A stretch of DNA of 11,893 bases from Nitrososphaeraceae archaeon (GTDB taxonomy: Archaea; Thermoproteota; Nitrososphaeria; Nitrososphaerales; Nitrososphaeraceae): positions 1 through 11,893 of the forward strand of contig JASHSN010000398.1 of the NCBI GenBank assembly GCA_030038695.1, written 5' to 3'. The notes below the pieces were generated by a model, which worked only from the letters and a program-made list of their open reading frames with translations, was not told the origin of the DNA and ran no database searches. The position numbers and the translations under genes were made by a program. Numbering within the stretch: position 1 is the stretch's first letter; each line of letters starts with the position of its first letter. Positions 1 through 5,740 of this stretch are shown here, piece after piece.

Positions 1-152
1 ATGTCAGAATGGTTTCTATCTTCAGCTATCATTTTCCGAATAGCTTTGACATGACCCTCGACCCTGGCTAACCTAATCTCTGCGTCATGTTCTTTATGAA
101 TAGTATTAAGTCTTCTATTTTTTAAGACGACCCGCGATAATTTGTCCGACAA
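1..152 (-). CDS. CsoR/RcnR/FrmR-family (DUF156) metal-sensing repressor, partial at left edge
   Basis: Reading the minus strand from a TTG at 152 gives 50 residues that run off the window. Residues 27-50 read RLARVEGHVKAIRKMIAEDR followed by NHSD, which matches the first two helices of the all-alpha CsoR-type DNA-binding fold (typical pattern RLxRIEGQVRGIxRMIEEDRxCxDIL). These proteins are small tetrameric repressors released from operator DNA by Cu(I), Ni/Co or formaldehyde. Odd point: the near-invariant Cys ligand after the DR pair is His here (H48), so the bound effector cannot be guessed. The remaining ligands lie outside the window. No ATG or GTG exists in frame and a TAA lies upstream, so TTG 152 is the likely start. 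A TATA-like element (171-179) sits 19-27 nt upstream, which fits a leaderless transcript. The gene diverges from the ABC transporter. Confidence 0.72.
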   Translation of the reverse strand, partial: MSDKLSRVVLKNRRLNTIHKEHDAEIRLARVEGHVKAIRKMIAEDRNHSD

Positions 153-170
153 CCTGATCTTTTATTTCAA

Positions 171-179
171 TATATATTA
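171..179 (-). promoter_or_regulatory. TATA box of the CsoR-like gene
   Basis: On the minus strand this reads taatatata, 19-27 nt before the TTG at 152. That is close to the archaeal TATA-to-start distance of a leaderless mRNA. The call is positional only, in an AT-rich background. Confidence 0.35.
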
Positions 180-208
180 GATAGCCAAGTTAATAAATAT
201 ATCCCATA

Positions 209-217
209 AATTATAAA
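209..217 (+). promoter_or_regulatory. Candidate TATA box for the ABC transporter transcript
   Basis: The sequence attataaaa on the plus strand would place a transcription start near 240. That gives a leader of about 240 nt before the ATPase ATG at 481, or about 20 nt before the doubtful GTG ORF at 261. It lies between two divergent genes, so the CsoR-like regulator could act here. This is an inference. Confidence 0.3.
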
Positions 218-260
218 AGCAAGATTAAAATAGCAGGCGCTTTATCCTCTACCACAGGAA

Positions 261-488
261 GTGGGCTTGAATGCTACAGCTAAAATCAAGAAGAGCATTC
301 ATGCTGAAAGTGCAGTTCTCGCCCTAAGGAAGCACAGTAGATCCATTTATAATGGATTAAATTTTCTATCAACAGTGAAGGAGTCCGATTTATTCAATTC
401 GGCGATTTTGGGCATTTCGAATTTTATTTCGATTCAAGCCGGTTTTATCAGAGTCGTTGTCCAAGGAGGTCCGAATACCTATGGGTGA
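261..488 (+). CDS. Possible 75-aa leader ORF ahead of the ABC transporter (doubtful)
   Basis: A GTG-started frame of 75 codons ends 8 nt inside the ATPase gene, so the strong Shine-Dalgarno site of that gene lies within its last codons. The product is Lys/Ser-rich at the N-terminus with a moderately hydrophobic C-terminal half. I recognise no family, signal peptide or motif. The GGAA before the GTG is too close to act as a ribosome site, although a TATA-like element at 209-217 could give a short-leader transcript. It could be a translationally coupled small protein, a gene remnant, or simply a 5' untranslated region. A 7-bp inverted repeat (341-357) lies inside it. Confidence 0.25.
   Translation: MGLNATAKIKKSIHAESAVLALRKHSRSIYNGLNFLSTVKESDLFNSAILGISNFISIQAGFIRVVVQGGPNTYG
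463..470 (+). promoter_or_regulatory. Strong Shine-Dalgarno site that sets the ATPase start
   Basis: AAGGAGGT is a full anti-Shine-Dalgarno match, 10 nt before the ATG at 481. It argues against the in-frame TTG at 457, whose codons would lie over the site itself. Confidence 0.75.
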
Positions 489-1281
489 GGAAGGAATTTG
501 GAACAAATATAATCTTGGATCTACGACATTTGTTGAATCCGAATTAGAATGTCAAGAGCTGTCCTATAGCTATCCATCAAGAGTTATTTTCAAAGATATA
601 AGTTTCAGGACTTGTAGGGGCGAACTTGTATCAATTGTAGGACCATCTGGTACTGGCAAATCGACTTTTCTTAGAGTGCTGTCTAGTTTAATACCCCCAT
701 CACATGGCAAAGTATTTCTAAATGGGAGAGAAGTAAACACCCCAACGCCTGATATTGCACTAATCCATCAATCAATAGCAACACTCCCATGGATGACTGC
801 TCTTGATAATATCAAGTTAGCTTTGAAATGCAGGAAAGTAGATGCTGACGAAGCTACTCAAATATCACTAAAGATGCTTGAACTCGTTGGACTAACTGGA
901 TTTGAAAATGCCTATCCGAAGGAAATGAGCGGTGGTATGAGACAAAGGATTGCCATAGCAAGGGCACTTGCTGCATCTCCAGTCATATTGTTGTTGGACG
1001 AACCATTTGTACATCTAGATGAATTGACCGCAAATAGTTTGAGAAGAGAAATATATTCGCTCGTTTTTAACCCTCAAACTACTCTAAAATCAGCAATTCT
1101 CGTATCTCATAATCTAGATGAAGTTGTGCAGTTGTCTGACAGGGTGTATGTTGTCAATGGGACGCCAGCAACCATTGTTGATGAGATGAATATAGAGATG
1201 AATAGACCTAGGTCACAAAAAGATCCATTGTTTTGGAATTATGTGGACAAGTTATACTCTGGATTAAAAATAGCCGAGTGA
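481..1281 (+). CDS. ABC transporter ATP-binding protein, NitT/TauT (SsuB/TauB) type
   Basis: This is a 266-aa nucleotide-binding subunit that powers import by the permease encoded next. Visible motifs: Walker A GPSGTGKST (54-62), Q-loop Q97 followed by the family-typical LPWMTALDNI, signature MSGGMRQR (149-156, Met for the usual Leu), Walker B VILLLDE (168-174), D-loop HLD (178-180) and switch His H210 in ILVSHNLDE. This layout is characteristic of the nitrate/taurine/sulfonate/anion branch (COG1116). The length is normal, with an approximately 20-residue N-terminal lead-in before the first strand. The ATG at 481 was preferred to TTG 457 because of the Shine-Dalgarno site at 463-470. The permease follows after about 40 nt, so they form one operon. 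The substrate cannot be read from the ATPase, and no binding-protein gene is adjacent. Confidence 0.95.
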   Translation: MGEEGIWNKYNLGSTTFVESELECQELSYSYPSRVIFKDISFRTCRGELVSIVGPSGTGKSTFLRVLSSLIPPSHGKVFLNGREVNTPTPDIALIHQSIATLPWMTALDNIKLALKCRKVDADEATQISLKMLELVGLTGFENAYPKEMSGGMRQRIAIARALAASPVILLLDEPFVHLDELTANSLRREIYSLVFNPQTTLKSAILVSHNLDEVVQLSDRVYVVNGTPATIVDEMNIEMNRPRSQKDPLFWNYVDKLYSGLKIAE

Positions 1282-1322
1282 GAATTGGGGTGGGATGAAC
1301 AATAGAAATTACCACAATCGCT

Positions 1323-2966
1323 TTGGCTACATTAGTAACTTTTGGTCGAGTACTGCTTCTAATGCTTGTTGCTATATTCACGGGTTGGCTCCTTGGATAT
1401 ATAGCAATAAAGAATAGAGTATTTGAAAGTGCCTATGTTTTATTCATAAGTGTATTTGAATCAATTCCAGTCTTCAGTTTCATTCCCATCATCTTAATTA
1501 TCTTTATTCGTGGACTAGGAGGTAGCTTGGGAGTCGAAGTCGCAGCTGATTTTCTTGTATTTACTGCCATAGTCTGGAATATTTGGCTTGGAATATATCA
1601 GGCATTTAAGACAGTCCCTGAGCATCTTTTAGAAGTATCTGCTAATTACGAGATGGGATTTGTTAATAGAATGCGATTTCTGTACATACCCTTTTCTATC
1701 CCAAGGATCGCAGGTAATATCTTTCCAAGCTTTTCTGATGCGTTATTTTACATAACTGTAAGTGAGGTATTTACGGTTGGTTCTAGTAGCTATCAAACTT
1801 TTGGGATAGGTACAATAATTTCTCAACTTACAGCGCATGGTGATTTTACCGGAGTATACATTTCATTGTTGTTCATTGCGATAGGAGTCATCGCATTTAC
1901 TTTTGTTTTCTCTAACTTTAGTAAACAAGCTATTGCAAAGTACGGAATAGACACAAGCATCGATATTCAAAGGAGGAAAAAATATTATTATCTTCCTCAC
2001 TGGCTCAGTCATGGATCTTCTAGAGCATTTTATGACAGTTTGCGAAGTCAAACTAAAGGGATCTCAAAAATTACTTCCAAAATAATAGCTCAACGAGGCC
2101 ATACCATGCCTCTAGGCGTCGAACGTACCGTTAGGGAACATCATAGACGTCCTAGTTCAAAAACAATAAAGTATCTAGTTGTGTCTCTCCTTTGTATTTG
2201 TCTGATATTTATCCTATATTCAGTTGCAAAACTTGTATTATCAGTTCCAAAAGATCAATGGATTAACTTTTTGGTTTCGACTCCTTATCTTCTCTATGCA
2301 ATGGCAGCTGATTATGCTAGAGTACTTGTAGTTACAGCAGCCTCTTTAGTCTTATCAATATTTCTTGGATATTACCTTACAATACACAAAAAAGCAGTTC
2401 CTGTGTCGTTACCTCTAATACAAATAATAGCTGTGTTTCCTGTTCCAGCATATTTTCCTTTCCTATACGCTATTACGTCACCGTATCTTCAGGGTATTTT
2501 AGGAGATGCGTCCACAGAATTTTATGTACTCCTTTTATGCTTTATTAGTACGTTTTACTACGTATTATTTAACTTCTGGGTTGGAATTCAGGCTATCCCT
2601 ACAGAATTCTGGGAATTAATGCGAAACTATGAATTGAAGACGTTCACTAGATTAAGACGAGTAATCCTTCCAGCGACATTCCCCTATCTGATTGCTGGCT
2701 TATCAAGCACTATTAATAGTGCATGGGGAGGCCTTGCAATAGTAGAATATTGGAATAACATATACGATCATCATTCACTTCAAGTTCAAGTAGGTATGAT
2801 GAAAATAATTACTTCCAATACATCTAATGGTAATATAGCACTTGCAGCATGGACTTCCCTACTCTTTGCTATTGTAGTAATAATATTCGGAATACTATTT
2901 ACAAGAAATCTAATGGATCTGGCTCGTAAGAAGTATGTAGTAGAAGAAGGAGTCTACGCAGCATAA
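1323..2966 (+). CDS. ABC anion-type transporter permease with two fused permease domains
   Basis: The product (547 aa from TTG 1323) contains two BPD-type permease domains in tandem, as in the duplicated anion-transport permeases of COG4986. Domain 1 covers about residues 1-200 with an EAA-type coupling loop near 98-127 (VPEHLLEV, Gly112, IPFSIP). A basic cytoplasmic linker follows (about 200-283). Domain 2 covers about 284-535 with a second EAA loop near 425-454 (IPTEFWEL, then RVILPATFP). One polypeptide would thus replace the usual permease dimer and pair with two copies of the upstream ATPase. The start is uncertain. Coding-like codons extend upstream to 1299 (TIEITTIA), but the nearby ATG at 1295 is one nucleotide out of frame and a TGA closes the frame at 1296. 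TTG 1323 is therefore the first usable in-frame start seen. Confidence 0.9.
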   Translation: MATLVTFGRVLLLMLVAIFTGWLLGYIAIKNRVFESAYVLFISVFESIPVFSFIPIILIIFIRGLGGSLGVEVAADFLVFTAIVWNIWLGIYQAFKTVPEHLLEVSANYEMGFVNRMRFLYIPFSIPRIAGNIFPSFSDALFYITVSEVFTVGSSSYQTFGIGTIISQLTAHGDFTGVYISLLFIAIGVIAFTFVFSNFSKQAIAKYGIDTSIDIQRRKKYYYLPHWLSHGSSRAFYDSLRSQTKGISKITSKIIAQRGHTMPLGVERTVREHHRRPSSKTIKYLVVSLLCICLIFILYSVAKLVLSVPKDQWINFLVSTPYLLYAMAADYARVLVVTAASLVLSIFLGYYLTIHKKAVPVSLPLIQIIAVFPVPAYFPFLYAITSPYLQGILGDASTEFYVLLLCFISTFYYVLFNFWVGIQAIPTEFWELMRNYELKTFTRLRRVILPATFPYLIAGLSSTINSAWGGLAIVEYWNNIYDHHSLQVQVGMMKIITSNTSNGNIALAAWTSLLFAIVVIIFGILFTRNLMDLARKKYVVEEGVYAA

Positions 2967-3004
2967 CCTTTCGATTCGAATACCCTCCAGCCATCTTTGC
3001 AATT

Positions 3005-3024
3005 AAAAAAACTCTTAAAAAAAA
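3005..3024 (-). terminator. Oligo-T terminator-like tracts downstream of the Rieske gene
   Basis: On the minus strand there are runs of eight and then seven T, separated by five bases, about 165 nt past the Rieske stop codon. Archaeal RNA polymerase terminates at oligo-T stretches without needing a hairpin. On the plus strand these are A-runs and would not terminate the permease transcript. Confidence 0.4.
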
Positions 3025-3189
3025 TCCCACTTGTCATTAAGCTGATTCCTTGTTTTGGTTGATAAGTAATACACACTCTTATGCTATGCTGTTATATGCA
3101 ACATACCTTAGCGAATAGAAGCAAACATCTCTTGTGGGATGATATGAATGACACACGCCGATAACAGGTTCAAAGTTACCCCAGAACAT

Positions 3190-3501
3190 TTATCCTTCTA
3201 CATACACGCTATCGTTTTCTATACTGACTTTGAATGAACGAAGTGATTTCAACTTCTCAGGGAAGAGCACCAGCTTTCCAGTTGTTACATCCCATTTTGC
3301 ACCATGCCATGGACACACCAATTCCTTACCTGTGAGTCTACCTTCATGAAGTCTAAGTCCTTCATGAGAACAAAGGTTGCTTACAGCATGATAATTTCCT
3401 CCTATATTGACAACCAGAATATCCTTCTTTTTACCTATCGTCATATGAACTATTTTTCCGTGTGGAATATCAGAGGCCTTTCCAACGAATAATTTAGTCA
3501 T
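3190..3501 (-). CDS. Rieske-type [2Fe-2S] ferredoxin
   Basis: This is a 103-aa soluble Rieske ferredoxin. The cluster ligands are all present: C44-S-H46 in NLCSHEG and C63-P-W-H66 in VCPWHGAKWD. Two Cys and two His bind the 2Fe-2S centre. The length is that of stand-alone ferredoxins that feed electrons to oxygenases or reductases (BphA3/NirD-like), without a membrane anchor or a catalytic domain. No oxygenase partner is visible nearby, so its redox partner is unknown. A TATA element 26-34 nt before the ATG suggests its own leaderless transcript, although the VIT gene lies 65 bp upstream on the same strand and read-through is possible. Confidence 0.95.
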   Translation of the reverse strand: MTKLFVGKASDIPHGKIVHMTIGKKKDILVVNIGGNYHAVSNLCSHEGLRLHEGRLTGKELVCPWHGAKWDVTTGKLVLFPEKLKSLRSFKVSIENDSVYVEG

Positions 3502-3526
3502 CTAAATCAGTTAGTCAGGTTTTCAC

Positions 3527-3535
3527 TATTTAAAA
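3527..3535 (-). promoter_or_regulatory. TATA box of the Rieske ferredoxin gene
   Basis: On the minus strand it reads ttttaaata, 26-34 nt before the ATG at 3501. This is the spacing expected for a leaderless archaeal mRNA. It lies in the 65-bp gap after the VIT stop codon. Confidence 0.55.
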
Positions 3536-3566
3536 TCTAATCTTATTCCCTGTTTCGAACACGTAT

Positions 3567-4319
3567 TCAACCAGATGCCCCACCTTGGACATGTACTATA
3601 CCAACATTATTCAATTCAGATCCTATTCCATAACCTACAAGCGCTATACCAGTACCTAGTACTGCCATCTCGATTCCACCTCTAACCCAACTTTTCTTTG
3701 CCATACGCGATTTTATTGCACCAACTATAAATGAGGATGTTAAGCTCATTCCTATTGCTATTCCGATAGCTATACTTGGCGGCATAATTCCACCTTTAAC
3801 AGCGAAATAAGGTACAATTGGGATTATGCCACCTAGGAGAAATGCTCCAAACATAATTAAAGCACTTTTTATCGGGCTTCCTAAGATTTCTAAATTGAGT
3901 CCTAATTCTTCCGTCAACATTGTCTTGAGCCAAACATCTTTGTCAGAAGTTATCTTGTTAACTACTCTTGTAAGGTCGTCGCCTCTAAATCCTTTGGCCA
4001 TGTATATCTCCTCTATTTCCTGTCTTTCTTTTTCTGGAACGTTCTCTATCTCGAATTCCTCTCTTTTTATTTCTGATTCCAGTACCTCCCTTTGAGACTT
4101 TACTGCAAGGTAATTCTGAACTGCCATTGCTTTAGCACCTGTAAACATTCCAACAAGGGCGGCGAGAATAACAATATCAGCAGCAACCGCAGCACCACCA
4201 ACACCAGCTATAATCCCTAAAGATGTATTGACCCCATCACCAAAGCCAAACACCAAATCTCGTATGCGGCTGCTTTCTTTGACATGTGGTTCTACGTGAG
4301 TTGTAGATTGATCATCCAT
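3567..4319 (-). CDS. VIT1/CCC1-family Fe2+/Mn2+ transporter
   Basis: This 250-aa integral membrane protein belongs to the vacuolar-iron-transporter family, which exports or sequesters Fe2+/Mn2+. Seen in order: the N-terminal H-x-E-P-H lead (8-12), helix 1 RDLVFGFGDGVNTSLG with transport Asp D28, and helix 2 with M58 and M65 in AKAMAVQNYLAVKSQRE. A cytoplasmic Glu-rich metal-binding domain follows (about 78-140; E78, E81, E83, E87, E88, E90, E92 and others), ending in DVWLKTMLTEELGL. Three more helices come after (about 152-172, 180-202, 214-236). Differences from common bacterial members are QNY for the usual GEY after helix 2 and ML for the Met pair near 134-135. The gene has its own TATA box (4357-4364) and a Shine-Dalgarno-like site (AGGGGAGA, 4324-4331). 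Its direction of transport here is inferred from the family. Confidence 0.93.
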   Translation of the reverse strand: MDDQSTTHVEPHVKESSRIRDLVFGFGDGVNTSLGIIAGVGGAAVAADIVILAALVGMFTGAKAMAVQNYLAVKSQREVLESEIKREEFEIENVPEKERQEIEEIYMAKGFRGDDLTRVVNKITSDKDVWLKTMLTEELGLNLEILGSPIKSALIMFGAFLLGGIIPIVPYFAVKGGIMPPSIAIGIAIGMSLTSSFIVGAIKSRMAKKSWVRGGIEMAVLGTGIALVGYGIGSELNNVGIVHVQGGASG

Positions 4320-4328
4320 GAGATCTCC

Positions 4329-4338
4329 CCTCTAGAGG
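4329..4338. promoter_or_regulatory. 10-bp palindrome over the 5' leader of the VIT gene
   Basis: CCTCTAGAGG is a perfect palindrome starting 10 nt upstream of the VIT ATG. It overlaps the Shine-Dalgarno region and the expected transcription start. It could be an operator or could mask the ribosome site. No regulator is identified for it. Confidence 0.3.
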
Positions 4339-4356
4339 TTTTTTAAATAAACCATG

Positions 4357-4364
4357 TATATAAG
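4357..4364 (-). promoter_or_regulatory. TATA box of the VIT gene
   Basis: On the minus strand it reads cttatata, about 38-45 nt before the ATG at 4319. It predicts a start near 4335 and a leader of about 15 nt containing the Shine-Dalgarno-like AGGGGAGA. Confidence 0.5.
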
Positions 4365-4797
4365 CTACCATTGTACAGCACGGTATATATGAAATAAGCC
4401 CTACAATATCATTCATAAATGATTTGCAATAAATGTTCACAGAACATCAGATCCTATATGAAAATAGGTGTTATTCAGGAGTTAACCGATAAAAGGTGTT
4501 GACTGATACTGCTAACCACTCTTTTTTGACTATGTTTTGAGTTCGGTCATTTCGGAGGCTTCTTTCTAGGCTTTGGACGTGGTAAAATGCAGACGTGTAA
4601 CGCAACGCGTCTTCGATCGGTCCTTTTGGTTAATCGTGCTACATTGCTTTAAGTCAATTTCTCGTTTTACTATTGTAGCTAGAAAAATGAGGGATAACTT
4701 ATACAAACTTGGTATTCTACTAATATAATATACAGACAAATGTCCGGTCGAAAAATTGTTGATAGTCACGTACAAGTTGCGAGCAAGGTCATAGGAT
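4365..4797. other. Intergenic region between the divergent VIT and dUTPase genes
   Basis: This 433-bp stretch has no convincing gene longer than about 25 codons. It contains a near-perfect inverted repeat ATCATT/AATGAT (4409-4424), a 15-bp palindrome ATGTTCACAGAACAT (4433-4447), and a possible stem AGACG/CGTCT with a 12-nt loop (4591-4612). AT-rich TATA-like sequences lie at 4697-4704 and 4723-4731. A short ORF (4740-4811) overlaps the dUTPase start. The frame on the minus strand across 4566-4775 has no coding character. Confidence 0.5.
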
Positions 4798-4811
4798 ATG
4801 GATATACTTGA
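4740..4811 (+). CDS. Possible 23-aa upstream ORF overlapping the dUTPase start
   Basis: From the ATG at 4740 the peptide MSGRKIVDSHVQVASKVIGY plus GYT ends at a TGA 14 nt inside the dUTPase gene. It sits just after AT-rich TATA-like sequence and could couple translation to the downstream gene, or it could be chance. There is no family match and no independent evidence of expression. Confidence 0.22.
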   Translation: MSGRKIVDSHVQVASKVIGYGYT

Positions 4812-5124
4812 AACTGTATTTAAACTGCAAAAAGAGTTAGCAACGCTTACTTCAGCACGCTATCCACAGGCAAAGGAAGGACGAATATCTGCACTTGCAA
4901 CTGCAATAATCCACGAGGCAGTAGAAGTACAAAGACTCACGAATTGGAAATGGTGGAAGAAGCCTACTAAATTCGACGAGGTTCAGGCAAGAGAAGAAGT
5001 AATTGACTTATGGCATTTCGTTATACAGATGTCTATTGAACTTGGTATGACACCAAAGGAAATACTAGTCGAATATTTAAGGAAGAATCAAATAAACAAG
5101 GAAAGACAAGAGAAAGGGTATTGA
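4798..5124 (+). CDS. All-alpha dimeric dUTPase-like NTP pyrophosphatase (MazG superfamily)
   Basis: This 108-aa protein matches the core of the dimeric dUTPase/MazG-like all-alpha pyrophosphatases, which hydrolyse dUTP or related NTPs to NMP and pyrophosphate and so keep uracil out of DNA. The Mg-binding motifs are present: E40-A-V-E43 in IIHEAVEVQRLTNWKWWKKP and E66-E67-x-x-D70 in REEVIDLWHFVIQMSIELGM. The C-terminal YLRKNQINKERQEKGY is the dUTPase-2 style tail with the nucleoside-contacting Asn residues. The protein is shorter than phage and trypanosomal enzymes but complete for a single-domain archaeal form. An in-frame TAG lies two codons before the ATG, and AAGGT at 4786-4790 is a usable ribosome site, so the start is well bounded. 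Preference for dUTP over other NTPs is inferred. Confidence 0.85.
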   Translation: MDILETVFKLQKELATLTSARYPQAKEGRISALATAIIHEAVEVQRLTNWKWWKKPTKFDEVQAREEVIDLWHFVIQMSIELGMTPKEILVEYLRKNQINKERQEKGY

Positions 5125-5150
5125 TTTTAGGCAAAAGTACCATATCGTAA

Positions 5151-5276
5151 GTGTCTCGTTTTTCTGCAAAAACAAAAACCCTAATCGAGAAAAAGTGCAA
5201 AATATGTAAGCAAGTTGATATCAACGAAGATGCAAATAATAACCGTGATTCTAACTGCAATGACTGCCGTTGTTGA
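5151..5276 (+). CDS. Possible 41-aa Cys-cluster (zinc-ribbon-like) mini-protein
   Basis: A GTG-started frame 26 nt after the dUTPase stop encodes 41 residues. The N-terminus is basic (SRFSAKTKTLIEKK). The rest carries a C16-x2-C19-x16-C36-x2-C39-x-C41 pattern, ending CNDCRC just before a TGA. Two CxxC knuckles separated by about 16 residues resemble a miniature zinc ribbon, and archaea encode many such tiny zinc proteins. The last Cys is an extra potential ligand. There is no clear Shine-Dalgarno site; it may be translated from the dUTPase transcript. The same frame continues past the TGA without TAA or TAG to 5498. It could instead be the intact head of a broken longer gene, or chance. Confidence 0.42.
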   Translation: MSRFSAKTKTLIEKKCKICKQVDINEDANNNRDSNCNDCRC

Positions 5277-5694
5277 CAACGGGGGAGCTTTGTGATTGGA
5301 TCTTCTGGTCCGATTGGTGAGCACATAAAAGTAGAGCTGAAACACGCACTACTCATCAGGTGAGGAACTCCAGTCAGAACATTTACATCAGTAGCAGATG
5401 TTAGAACGCGGAGTATGCATAGTATTTTTGGCAAGTTCACTTTCTTGGCTAATACGCGTGCTCGCTACCGTAGAGCTATCAGATGTTCAACATCTTGATG
5501 CTTGTGCTGAAAAGGTACTGAAGTGCAACGGTGGTTACCCACACAAAAGACAAGATATCACGAGACCTTTAGCAGCCTAGTAATTGTTTCCCTGACTAAG
5601 AATAATACCTCACGATAATAGCACATATCTTTCTTGTTGCTCATGAGTCAAATCTATGTGAATCAGTAAGGTCATTTTATTCATATAGTTAATG
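5277..5694. other. Intergenic region, possible gene remnant or structured RNA
   Basis: No gene is convincing here. The frame of the 41-aa mini-protein continues with stops only at TGA 5361-5363 and TGA 5496-5498, which could mark a decayed gene. A 60-codon ATG frame at 5398-5580 lacks coding character or any motif. The stretch around 5390-5500 is locally less AT-rich than its surroundings and holds small inverted repeats, including GATGTT-C-AACATC (5482-5494). The last 100 bp become AT-rich as they approach the Nramp promoter. Confidence 0.4.
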
Positions 5695-5696
5695 AT

Positions 5697-5716
5697 GTTT
5701 GCCTAGGCTAACTTTT
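5697..5716 (+). promoter_or_regulatory. Candidate DtxR/IdeR/MntR-like operator upstream of nramp
   Basis: The sequence tttgcctaggctaactttt contains TAGGCTAAC, identical to one half and the core of the DtxR/IdeR consensus TTAGGTTAGGCTAACCTAA. By eye about 13 of 19 positions agree. It abuts the TATA box, so a bound repressor would block TBP/TFB. DtxR-family regulators commonly control Mn/Fe importers. The assignment is an inference because no such regulator is encoded in the window. Confidence 0.35.
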
Positions 5717-5721
5717 ATAAA
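5714..5721 (+). promoter_or_regulatory. TATA box of the nramp gene
   Basis: TTTATAAA lies 20-27 nt before the ATG at 5741, as expected for a leaderless archaeal transcript. Confidence 0.6.
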
Positions 5722-5740
5722 GTGGGTGTAGATTTATTAT

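Noticed and set aside
457..480. Longer ATPase form starting at TTG 457
   Set aside because: The extra eight codons overlie a perfect Shine-Dalgarno site placed 10 nt before ATG 481, so the shorter form is preferred.
3081..3164. 27-codon ORF starting MLCCYMQH between permease and Rieske genes
   Set aside because: There is no promoter or ribosome site, it is too short to judge, and it lies between two convergent genes.
5033..5440. 135-codon minus-strand frame antisense to the dUTPase end and mini-ORF
   Set aside because: It overlaps a confident gene, has unlikely composition rich in Ser, Leu and Cys, and shows no motif.
5398..5580. 60-codon plus-strand frame before nramp
   Set aside because: There is no ribosome site, motif or consistent coding character, and competing frames look equally plausible.
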